Assembly (NCBI GenBank): GCA_015350385.1
Contig: WNKI01000004.1
Location: 2,643,187 to 2,707,186 of the forward strand
Reading direction: 5' to 3'
From: Aculops lycopersici
Lineage: Eukaryota; Arthropoda; Arachnida; Trombidiformes; Eriophyidae
DNA length: 64,000 bases
Positions 12,409 to 22,940 of this stretch are shown piece after piece; the first letter of the stretch is position 1; the number at the start of each line of letters is the position of its first letter. The notes beneath the pieces are model-generated. The model was not told the DNA's origin. It did no database searches and worked only from the letters and a program-made list of their open reading frames with translations. The position numbers were made by a program, and so were the translations under genes.

Positions 12409-12430
12409 TAGACTTCCTTGGTCTTGGAGT

Positions 12431-12535
12431 GCATCGACAAAACTGAAGCCCAACCCAATTGCTCGACTCCCTCTCTGTCTTTTCGGTGCCTTCGCACCTT
12501 TAAGCGAAGGGACACACACATATTCACCTGACAGC
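12431..12535. repeat. Diverged left flank of duplication, copy 1
   Basis: Aligns with 18394-18498 with about five substitutions in 105 bases. After it, copy 2 carries about 140 extra bases before the exact repeat resumes. This flank is diverged while the adjoining core is identical. Confidence 0.8.
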
Positions 12536-14217
12536 ATGACCACGAATAGACGAACGAACGAACGATAATCATAATCACAGTAATCTTTTTCCGATTGCTC
12601 CTCTCTTCCCGTCGGCTTGTCCTGTCATCTCTCTATTTTGTTGTTGAATTTCATTTCCCTCTCATAGACTCGAGTGGCATTTTTCACCTTGTTGGCCAGA
12701 CAGAACCATCGAGTTGCCGTTGATCTCGTGTGCTTCTCTTTTCAGTCCCACGCAAGCTACACGTCGCCGACATTGACGTCGGCTCACAACAGCAACAGGT
12801 GTGACCAGGTGTGTGGCCCATCGCCTTTGCTTGTTGTGCTAATATTAAGGTAAAATCTATTGCCACTTCAATTCTCGGATGCAAGTCAAGCTTTTGAATG
12901 CAAGTGATTTGCAACGTCAACTCAAGTTAAATGGCCATGAGTTTAGTGGGGATTTGCTCTATTTCTTTGTCGCTAAAACTAAAGAGGAGCCGTTGCCATG
13001 GAAGGCAATCGATAGGTGACCGAATGAGTTGAAACTGAGAGACCAAATATGAGAGATGTGTCACAATTTTTTCCCTCTGTTAGCTCAGTGCCAGGTGCGC
13101 AAGTGAGCGTCAATTTGCGTTTGCGACAACCACTTGGCAAGCTCATTGTTTCCAACAGACCGATCGGTTTCGGAACCAACCAAACCACCAGTGCCAATGG
13201 TGTGTCCGCCAATCCTGTTGGAGTAGGCAAATTTTATGCTCGAATTGTTCTCGTCTCATCTCTTTGGGCAACTCAGACTTTTGTGCTGTTGTTTTGTGCA
13301 AAAATTGACCCCAAAGGCAACCACAGAGAAACACGACAAACAAAAAATCAGCTTCCTCAAGAATCTAGTTAACTTTATCTAGCTGTTAACTTCCACTTCC
13401 AGGCGCCAAGACCAAGCGGCTCGAGCCTGCGGAGTCTAAGTGGCGAGCAATCGGTTGGCCGACAAGGAGAGTTATCAAATTACATGTTGGCAGGGATTGT
13501 TGTTGCTGATGTTGCTTTTGCTGTTGCTGATGGTGTTGCAGTTGCTACTCGGCTGATACTAAACAAGCTAACCATCGGCACGACCCGCAAGTCAAGTGGC
13601 TGTCTAGTGAAGATGGATACTTCTTCAAATAGACTCACTAATCTTCTCTCCTCGTAGCACACGAGACGAGATGAGATCAAAGAAGACGATGAAGGAGAAG
13701 AAGCTCGTTGAAAATTCCAATTTACCGAGTATGAGACCGAAAGCTGACCTAATTGGATGTTACCGTCGTCTCCGAGGCCGCCGCCAACTAAAAAGGTGCC
13801 AATCTTTTTCCTCGCTCGCCAGCCGCCGACTGGCCAGCGGGGAAAAAGAGCCTACCGGTGATTTGGCCCTCAATCTCGACAGTCGAGTCCAACGTGACCC
13901 TCAAATCAGCGGATCCTCAAATAAGCCGGCCGGCCGGTCGGTAAGCTTGCGATTGTGGCCTGCGCATTTGCTTACACCTCGTCGAGTGTCCAAATGTTCG
14001 TGGCCATCTTGGCATCTCGCGAGCGGCGCAGACAATTTTGCAGGCCGACGACAGGCAAGCGGCAGATGATTGCACAGTTAGATGACAGCTCATCCCGTCA
14101 ACTTGACCAAGTTCTGCTTGTCGTCGACGTTATCGTCGTTGTCTTCTCTTCTGATCCACCTTCCGAGCAACAATTCAAAAGGAAGCCACAAACTCTACGG
14201 AAAACGACGTCCAATTC
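12536..14217 (+). repeat. Exact 1,682-bp direct repeat, copy 1
   Basis: Identical to 18639-20320 at a constant offset of 6,103 bp. Every chance reading frame inside translates identically in both copies, and the lines I compared base by base match. Identity breaks abruptly: to the left after one substituted base, to the right after CCAATTC. No transposon ends, long terminal repeats or target-site duplication are visible, and no coding domain is recognised inside. Confidence 0.92.
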
Positions 14218-14710
14218 ATTCAACTTGAACTTGGCTACCTTCTGGCATACTCGTGTGCAAATTTTACTGTATACCGATATAAGAGTTTCGCCGGTTAGTT
14301 GGCCAGCTCTCTCCGCTCTTTCATTTTCCCGTCTCAACACAATTGATATTACTGTGGGATAGGAAATTTAATTTTTCCTTAGGTGTTATTCGGGCTTCTC
14401 TAAACTCAAAAGAGATAGAGGCACCGTAAGGGACGAGACGGTGGAGAGTTGCACTAAAGTGCGAGAGGAGGCCGAATTTACAAGCAAGAATCTCAATTAG
14501 TAGCGGGTATAAAGCGCTAGTCAGCGGCCTAATAAGAAAGAGAGAAAGAGAAGGCACCAAGCTCCAGCAACAAGCAACAGGTGAGATCTCGCCGGTAATA
14601 AAACTCCAAGACCAAGGAAGCTAAGCTCAAGTCTACGAGTCAAAGACAGGTAAGTTTTCACTAGGAGACGACCATTAGTCTCCTCGTGCATAGGAAGACA
14701 ATGTAATGCG

Positions 14711-14772
14711 CGTGGAGTTGGTTGGCTGGCAAGCGAGTAAGTGAGCAAGTGAGCAAGTGAGCAAGTGAGTAA
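14711..14772. repeat. Tandem GAGCAAGT-type 8-bp repeat
   Basis: Several near-perfect GTGAGCAA units in a row within a GAGA-rich neighbourhood. Confidence 0.7.
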
Positions 14773-15267
14773 GCCAAAGAGCAACTAAACTCGTGAGCAA
14801 GCGAGAGTGAGAGGGAGGTTCAGAGCAAGAAGACAGAGAGATAGAGACAGAGACCGCAAAATGGAAGCGCTTTGAATTCTCACTAGTCGGAAGTTTGGCG
14901 AGCTGAGGCCTCGGCAAACTCAGGTACTAACTAAAACGGAGGAGCCTTATAATTGATCCGTGCGTCTCATTAGTTGTATGCTAATACGGCCTCTCCAATG
15001 CGCTTCCCAATTTGAGCTGTCAGATAACTAAACTCGACTCATCAACACGAACGAGAGACTTTTCGTGGTTGTGGTTCGAGTTGTTTTAGTTGTTGTTGGA
15101 ATTTCTAGTCAAATTGTCTATTCAAAACTTTCGCTCGGCTTCCAACTTTCAACTCGAGGCTCGAGGCTTCGTTTAGTCAGGAGCCACTCACTGATTCTCA
15201 CACACACACACCTGAGGATTCAAAAAGCGATTGGATGAATTGTACTTTTTCTCTCTCAGCCACCCAG

Positions 15268-15306
15268 TCAGCAAGTCAGTCAGTCAGTCAGTCGGCTAGT
15301 CAGTCG
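15268..15306. repeat. (TCAG)n imperfect microsatellite
   Basis: Repeated CAGT/TCAG units interrupted by TCGG. Shorter copies of the same tetranucleotide run occur near 5775. Confidence 0.7.
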
Positions 15307-16027
15307 GCTGCGTAGGCAAATCTGCTTGAAGATAATTGAATTCGCGAGGCAGAGCAAGCGCATGCATACAGACACCTGTTGCTGCAGGTGCCTGCCGCTA
15401 ACAAATGTAACCTAGCCAGCAATCGACTTGACGGATTTCGTCTGCTAACCGTCTCATTGTCCCCCTAATTCCAACTGAATATCTGTCTTTCAGCCCATCT
15501 ATCTTTCTCTGTCTTGGCATTCGTGTTGTCCTTCTCATATTCATGTCGCTCGCTTTCCAGCAGGATAGCTAACTAGCGGCGGGTGAGGGGAGAAGCACGT
15601 GAGCTTTGCTGCCTCCATTGTTGTCTCGTCCTCACTCCTCCTCTCCTCCTTCTCCTTCTCCTTGTCCTCCTCCTCATCCTAGCTGACGATTGTATTTAGA
15701 GTTGCTGGTGATTGTTGAGAAAATGACTGGAGAAAACGAGACCAACTTGGCGCAATTGCTCGACCTTTGCTCGTTGCTGATTTTTCTTAGCGCAGACAAT
15801 CCAATTGGTGCTCCCTCAATGGTAGCTCCAAATCACCGATTTCCCAAACTCGAGGCGAACTTGAATGTAGCGAGCAAAAAGAACGCGGACGTTTTCACAG
15901 GTAAAGGCGAGACAAGCGAGCATCCAGTCTCTCAGTTCACCTGAAACAAGCGGCGCTCGCCACAAATTTGTGCTGCAGTTGTTGTTGTTTTTTGCAAATA
16001 CTACTAAACGGACAAATGCACAACAAG

Positions 16028-16093
16028 AGCAACAGCAGCAGCAGCAGCCACAACAACAACAACAACAACAACCACAACCACAACCACAACAAG
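16028..16093. repeat. (CAG)n/(CAA)n compound microsatellite
   Basis: CAG units change to CAA and then CCACAA units. There is no open frame of note around it, so it is not a poly-Gln coding tract here. Confidence 0.85.
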
Positions 16094-16954
16094 ACTCATC
16101 AGCTAGCTAGTTAGGTAGTCGTTAGAGGAAAGAGAGAGATAGACTGACTTCTGTGTTGTGTTCTCCTGTAAACCGACGTTATTATCTCCCCGTCGCCATC
16201 ATCAGCGTCATTATTACGCCATTACACTAGCTTGCCGCTCGGTTTGCTTCGAGTCTCCCCCTCTCAGTCAGCGCCTTTGCTTTAGAATGCGAGAACCTCT
16301 ACAAAAAGAGCGAGCGAAAGAATCCCCAGAACGAGAAAGAAAGAATCCAATCAAATCAGCGGCTACTGATTATCATCAAAGCCGCAGGTTTCAGCTCAAG
16401 GTTTAGCTTTCTTTTTACCTGCAACAAGAGTAGTCTCCACTAGTTCCGTCTATGCGAAACGAAGCATCGGCTGTGGCAGCAGCAGCATCAGTCGGAGCAG
16501 CGCCTACCTGTGGCCTTCGCCTCTCACCATGTGTGTTACGTAATTGGTGACCGTCCAGCGACCAGCCACCAAGTCCCCCCTCTCTCTCTCTTTTTCTTCT
16601 TTCTGGCCGTGAATCTAATTCCGGTTCTTAAAGAGTCTACAACCGCGACCTTGTAGCCGTCACCATCGACTCCAGTCTCCAGCTGAATCTCGAGTAAGGT
16701 AAAGTCAATGAGGCAAAGGTGACTCGAGGGCGAGCGACTGGCTGGCCAGCTAACTCTACCATAGCCAATTGAAGCGCCATCATCATCACCAAACACAGCA
16801 ACACCAACAACGCAAACCCAACCAACACTAGGCAAAGCTCTCGGTGCCGTTGCCGCAATTTTGAATATTTTCCAATGGAACTCTTCGCGTTGCGGTCAAA
16901 AAACAACCAACTGTTTCCTCGGCTCCCTGTACACTTGCGGTACAATTGGCCTAC

Positions 16955-16996
16955 CTGAAGAGGAGCATCTACCTTCCATACTTGTGAGCTTGCCAT
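16955..16996 (-). CDS. Possible 14-codon first exon (weak)
   Basis: On the minus strand an ATG with good context (A at -3, G at +4) opens 14 codons, MASSQVWKVDAPLQ. They end at CAG followed by GTAGGC, an acceptable splice donor, in phase 0. I found no partner exon downstream and recognise no family, so this may be chance. Included because it is too short for ordinary frame finding. Confidence 0.15.
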
Positions 16997-17085
16997 TCTT
17001 TCCTACCTCTTGATGTTTGCTCACTTCGTATTATATTCCAATTCCAACAGCAATAAGCACTAAATCACTTCCCTTCCTCGAGTTC

Positions 17086-17111
17086 GATTATGATTATGAT
17101 TATGATTATTT
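17086..17111. repeat. (GATTAT)n short tandem repeat
   Basis: Four units of GATTAT in an AT-rich spacer. Confidence 0.8.
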
Positions 17112-18393
17112 TCTTTTTCGTTATGCTTTTCAAAGTAGCACAATATTTTTTGTTCATCACTCAAAATTGACCACCAAAATACTGTGAAGGAATTCAATTC
17201 CTCTCAATTCAATTCAATCTATGGAGTTGATTTCCGCATAGAGAGACTAGCGATTCGTTGCGCCTCATTCTAAAGTTAAAATCTAAAAGGGAGCTAACTA
17301 AACTAAAACTGAACTCCAACATTTCGAGATGAGAGATTTGTGGCTCCTGAAATTGAGTTCATTCGATCATTTGTTTCCCTGGCAAAAAGATTGAGACCAA
17401 GAACAAAGACTAAACTATGGATGCGAGCAATAGATTTAAAGATGAATTTTGGCCAAATGCGTGCAAAATTTTGTTTGAAAGTTTATATTGAGTTCGCAAA
17501 TTGAATCGATGGATTAAGTAGTTCATACAAAAGAGAAACACACAATGTCAGTTCGATACTTTTGTGGTGATTACCATAGGAAAAACTAAGAAAAAACTCT
17601 GTTTGTCCAGCAAAACCCAATGAGAGTTGAATTGCTGCTTTTGCTCGCGTTTCAGGTGAACGGAAACGATAGCGAGTCATGCCAGTTGCGTCACAATCAT
17701 TCATGGCTCACTTTAGTGCCAAAGTTGCAATGTGGACGTTTGCAGTCGCAAATCTCACACTTCAAGTGACTAGTTACCAGAGTAACATCACGCAAAATAT
17801 GACAAGCTAAATTCGAGTTTCTCGTACACTTGAATTCAAGTGAGCACGTCAATGTTACGTCTAATCGGAACCACTCGAAATGTTCGGGAGACCCGACAGA
17901 AAACAATCCGCGCATCTAACTGCCTGAAATTCAGTTGTGATTTAGATTCTTTAGTTTTTCTAGCCAACACCGAGATGAACTGGAAGTGGCAAGACCAATT
18001 TGCGCTCGGCGGCCATAAATCATGTAGCGTCGTGGTCGTTATCAAAGTGCCACAAAATGTGAATCACTCGGTCGAAAATAAGACTCAATGTGTTGACTTG
18101 CCAACAACTCCACTTTTCCCCCTCAATTTGAGCCAATCTTTAGGCACCAAATACGTTTTAATGCCAAGACACAAGCACGACGATGAAACTATCCGAACCA
18201 AAGTCATTGTGTTTAGCTTCTCTTATCTTCTCCTCGTTTTGTCCTGTCCTGTCTCGTCTCGTTTCATTTTAGAAGAGCTCTTGAGGCCGCCGGAGCTACT
18301 TAAGAGATTTGAAGGATTCAATCAAAACAACAAGTGGCCGCCGGCCGATTGGCGAATGGAAAAAAGATAGCCGCTCTGAGCCAACCTGTTAGC

Positions 18394-18498
18394 GCATCGA
18401 CAAGACTAAACCCCAACCCAATTGCTCGACTCCCTCTCTGTCTTTTCGGCGCCTTCGCACCTTTAAGCAAAGGGACACACACATATTCACCTGACAGC
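18394..18498. repeat. Diverged left flank of duplication, copy 2
   Basis: Counterpart of 12431-12535. It is followed by about 140 copy-specific bases (18499-18638) rich in GCT/GCC and CAACAG units before the exact repeat starts. Confidence 0.8.
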
Positions 18499-18638
18499 AA
18501 CAGGTTGTTCCTTCGCTTTTTTCAACTTTTGTGCTGCTGCTGCTGCAGCGCCGTCGCCGCCGGCCGTGAGACAAAAGGGAAATTCTGACGGCCATCAAAG
18601 ATGGCGACGACATAACAGCAACAGCAACAACACCAACA

Positions 18639-20320
18639 ATGACCACGAATAGACGAACGAACGAACGATAATCATAATCACAGTAATCTTTTTCCGATTG
18701 CTCCTCTCTTCCCGTCGGCTTGTCCTGTCATCTCTCTATTTTGTTGTTGAATTTCATTTCCCTCTCATAGACTCGAGTGGCATTTTTCACCTTGTTGGCC
18801 AGACAGAACCATCGAGTTGCCGTTGATCTCGTGTGCTTCTCTTTTCAGTCCCACGCAAGCTACACGTCGCCGACATTGACGTCGGCTCACAACAGCAACA
18901 GGTGTGACCAGGTGTGTGGCCCATCGCCTTTGCTTGTTGTGCTAATATTAAGGTAAAATCTATTGCCACTTCAATTCTCGGATGCAAGTCAAGCTTTTGA
19001 ATGCAAGTGATTTGCAACGTCAACTCAAGTTAAATGGCCATGAGTTTAGTGGGGATTTGCTCTATTTCTTTGTCGCTAAAACTAAAGAGGAGCCGTTGCC
19101 ATGGAAGGCAATCGATAGGTGACCGAATGAGTTGAAACTGAGAGACCAAATATGAGAGATGTGTCACAATTTTTTCCCTCTGTTAGCTCAGTGCCAGGTG
19201 CGCAAGTGAGCGTCAATTTGCGTTTGCGACAACCACTTGGCAAGCTCATTGTTTCCAACAGACCGATCGGTTTCGGAACCAACCAAACCACCAGTGCCAA
19301 TGGTGTGTCCGCCAATCCTGTTGGAGTAGGCAAATTTTATGCTCGAATTGTTCTCGTCTCATCTCTTTGGGCAACTCAGACTTTTGTGCTGTTGTTTTGT
19401 GCAAAAATTGACCCCAAAGGCAACCACAGAGAAACACGACAAACAAAAAATCAGCTTCCTCAAGAATCTAGTTAACTTTATCTAGCTGTTAACTTCCACT
19501 TCCAGGCGCCAAGACCAAGCGGCTCGAGCCTGCGGAGTCTAAGTGGCGAGCAATCGGTTGGCCGACAAGGAGAGTTATCAAATTACATGTTGGCAGGGAT
19601 TGTTGTTGCTGATGTTGCTTTTGCTGTTGCTGATGGTGTTGCAGTTGCTACTCGGCTGATACTAAACAAGCTAACCATCGGCACGACCCGCAAGTCAAGT
19701 GGCTGTCTAGTGAAGATGGATACTTCTTCAAATAGACTCACTAATCTTCTCTCCTCGTAGCACACGAGACGAGATGAGATCAAAGAAGACGATGAAGGAG
19801 AAGAAGCTCGTTGAAAATTCCAATTTACCGAGTATGAGACCGAAAGCTGACCTAATTGGATGTTACCGTCGTCTCCGAGGCCGCCGCCAACTAAAAAGGT
19901 GCCAATCTTTTTCCTCGCTCGCCAGCCGCCGACTGGCCAGCGGGGAAAAAGAGCCTACCGGTGATTTGGCCCTCAATCTCGACAGTCGAGTCCAACGTGA
20001 CCCTCAAATCAGCGGATCCTCAAATAAGCCGGCCGGCCGGTCGGTAAGCTTGCGATTGTGGCCTGCGCATTTGCTTACACCTCGTCGAGTGTCCAAATGT
20101 TCGTGGCCATCTTGGCATCTCGCGAGCGGCGCAGACAATTTTGCAGGCCGACGACAGGCAAGCGGCAGATGATTGCACAGTTAGATGACAGCTCATCCCG
20201 TCAACTTGACCAAGTTCTGCTTGTCGTCGACGTTATCGTCGTTGTCTTCTCTTCTGATCCACCTTCCGAGCAACAATTCAAAAGGAAGCCACAAACTCTA
20301 CGGAAAACGACGTCCAATTC
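18639..20320 (+). repeat. Exact 1,682-bp direct repeat, copy 2
   Basis: Identical to 12536-14217, same orientation. The right boundary is followed by unrelated sequence in each copy. Complete identity over noncoding sequence means a very recent duplication, gene conversion, or an assembly error such as two haplotypes placed in tandem. Confidence 0.92.
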
Positions 20321-20693
20321 TCTTCTCCCGCTTCCTGTCCTCTTTGTTTGCAGCGCCTCCAAATGCCACAATCCCACTGCAGCTCAATTGAGGCAAATGC
20401 AAGTCCAAGTGCAAGATCATCATTGTCGTGGTCTCTGCTGTTGTCGTTCTCCTTGTTGCTGTTGTTAAGTTTGGTGAGTCAATGAGTCAATGAGCCAATG
20501 AGCCAATTGAGCTCGCAAAACCCACTGATGAGCCCAAATTCAAATCAACCTCTAGGATTGAAAGCGTTAAAGTCGTGACCAATTCGTGTAGGTGATCGTC
20601 TAGTTGGCATGGTAGCGGTAACGTTGGCGTGGCCCTTTTTCGGCCAGACACCTGTGAGAGGGAAACTGTTGCTTTGCTAAAGCTAGTTAGTTG

Positions 20694-20725
20694 ATTCGAC
20701 TGTTCATTTCATTGAACAGTCGAAT
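20694..20725. repeat. Perfect 13-bp inverted repeat with 6-nt loop
   Basis: ATTCGACTGTTCA, loop TTTCAT, then TGAACAGTCGAAT. All 13 positions pair. No gene or mobile-element end is attached that I can identify. Confidence 0.85.
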
Positions 20726-21317
20726 GGTTGCGATCAACTTAATGTCACCATCTGTTGGTGCTCTCCCTCTCCCTTTCTTTCTCATTTACATTCGCCGACG
20801 TCAGCGACCTTGCCGTTGTTTCAAACTCGACGTTACGCGATAAATTAGAGGTAATTGCGTGCGTGTTGCTTTCCCTCTCTCTTTCTCTGGCTCGCTGACT
20901 GCTCAACAAAAACCGGGAGCACAACAAGAGCAACTAAAGCGGCCAGGTAAGCGGCGCAGACGCCAACAGCAGCAGCAACAACAACAGGTGAGTTCATTGT
21001 TGCGCTGACAATGAATTGCTCGTTGCCGCCTCTCAATGTCGCTTCTTTCAATGGATCGGCGCCAGCTCATTGCGGACACAGGCCACCAGTCGGCTGCGCG
21101 CAGGTGCTTGTCCGGCTCGCCACTCGGCCGACAGGTAACAAGCAAGTGCTATAACTACTGCCAGGCAACAGTTTTGTCCCTGTAAATTAATTAGAGCTGC
21201 TCGCGCAAATGCTAAAAAGGGATCATCTGTTTGGCCTTCGGAGGTGTCGCTGACTTTGTTTCGAATAGAAATCGATTGCGACTCTCGATCAATCGATAGA
21301 TGAACCGAATCAACGTC

Positions 21318-21358
21318 TTTGCTGCTGCTGCTGCTGCTGCTGCTGCTTCTGCTTCTGT
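21318..21358. repeat. (GCT)n microsatellite
   Basis: About nine GCT units followed by TCT/GCT variants, in noncoding context. Confidence 0.85.
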
Positions 21359-22940
21359 TGCTCACTTCGAGTGCGTGGCTCTGGACGGTTTAGTTGATGG
21401 GCTAAAAGGGCGCCAAGTATGACGTTTCTAGTTTCATCGTCGTTTGAGAGAAAGAGAGGAGCGGCGGTGCCACAAAAAGTTGTCCGAGTTTAGTTTTACG
21501 AGCATCGAGGTCGCGTATGTCGAGACACGCGCCAGCCGACGACGCCATCGATGAGACGAGGCAGTGATGTTGGAAACACCAACCACTTGTTGTTTCTATC
21601 CGCGTCTTCTCATATTGCACCTTATGCTCCTTTCGTTCTCTCTCCCTCCGCGTTTGTGTTTTGTTAGTATCATCGCACTACAAGCGTGCGGCGTAATCAA
21701 CCGGCGGCATCATTCCACGATCCACGAGGGAAGCGGTGAGACAATCAACTTTCGCGTGGCTTGCCGCTAGTTAACATAAAATAGCATAATAAAGCCCACG
21801 ATCAACACTTACACATTACAAAATAGAGAATAGAGAATGGAGAGCCACCACTAGCGCCGTCGACGCTGATTAGTTAGCTAGCTAGATAACTGGTGGCTGC
21901 ACACAACAGACAAATGAGCAAACGACCAAAGGCACAAAGGCCAGCTCTTGTGTGAACGTAAACGTTTGCCTTCCAGAGGGCGACCATTAATTGTCTTTGA
22001 TTGTGCATGTTACATGTAAATGAATGGATGTTTCTATCTTGTTGGGTGGTTATTAGTTTGTGTATAGTTTACACTGCTCATGTCCAAAATATAACCTTCC
22101 ACTTTTGGCCGTCCCCCTTTTGTTTTCCCCTCCTGCGCGGCACGTCGCCTTGCGCATTCGGAAGCAACGGGCCACACAATTCGAGCCAGATGCAGAAGAG
22201 CAGGCACGCATGCAGGGCTGCGCTGCAGTCGCAAAAAGCGCAAGGTTTGTGAGGTTACATTTCAAACACAAAAGTTATGCTGCGAGTGTTAGTTTAATTT
22301 CCAACCATTCGATTCAATCCTCAGGAGAAAGGGTGGGATATCGTGTGTCGATAGTGGCAATAGAAATAGGAAGAAACAAGTGGCGCCGACAAGCTTTTGT
22401 GTCCGAAGCAGGTGATAATTTTTTCACTGGGCCTGTAGCTTTCTATTGTACATGTTTGAAACCAAGTGCTAGTCACAGTGAGATTCACACTTCCATTAAA
22501 GCGCTCACATATCGTGGTCGCCGTCGTCGTCGTCGTGGTCCAAAAGTCAACAAGTTAGAGTTCAGCCAGAGCGCGAGCTCGTGGCGGCTAGTTAATCTGT
22601 GAAGGTAGGCGAAGATTGTTAAAAATATAATAATTCTATATCTCCAATTGAACCTCCCGATGTTGCAAACATTAAGAATAAGAAGAAGAAGAAACATTCA
22701 GAAAAAATCACGAAACTAACCCAACAAATTCTCACTCTGCATCTGCGAAATCTTAAAAAAATCCACAACAACAAAAACAACATCATTCCCCTTCCCTCAA
22801 ACTCACACAAACGACCAAACGCCAAATGAAACCGCCTAAAAACGCACACCTCCGCAAAATTAATCTTGAAACCAAAATAATAACATTGTTTGTTTTTGGT
22901 ATTCCAACCAACAAAAATATAACTTTGAAACCATCTTAAA

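Larger units (their letters stand above)
10956..22940. other. 12-kb stretch with no supportable protein gene
   Basis: No frame on either strand has a recognisable domain. The longest (17840-18370 and 22060-22602, +) open with GTG rather than ATG and look like chance frames. The stretch contains a GA repeat, a TCAG repeat, CAG/CAA runs, an ATGATT repeat, a GCT repeat, a 13-bp hairpin and an exact 1,682-bp duplication. Donor-like sites (for example 14646 and 20985 on +, 16955 on -) suggest that untranslated or very small exons may occur, but none can be joined into a gene. Confidence 0.5.

Noticed and set aside
13049..14069. Frames repeated in both copies of the 1.7-kb duplication
   Set aside because: Their conservation reflects exact DNA duplication, not selection. 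No domain is seen in any of them.
17840..18370. 176-codon + strand frame
   Set aside because: Begins with GTG, not ATG, and has no domain or biased composition typical of coding sequence.
22060..22602. 180-codon + strand frame upstream of the GalNAc-transferase
   Set aside because: Begins with GTG and contains an Arg run from a CGT repeat. More likely 5' flank of the transferase gene.
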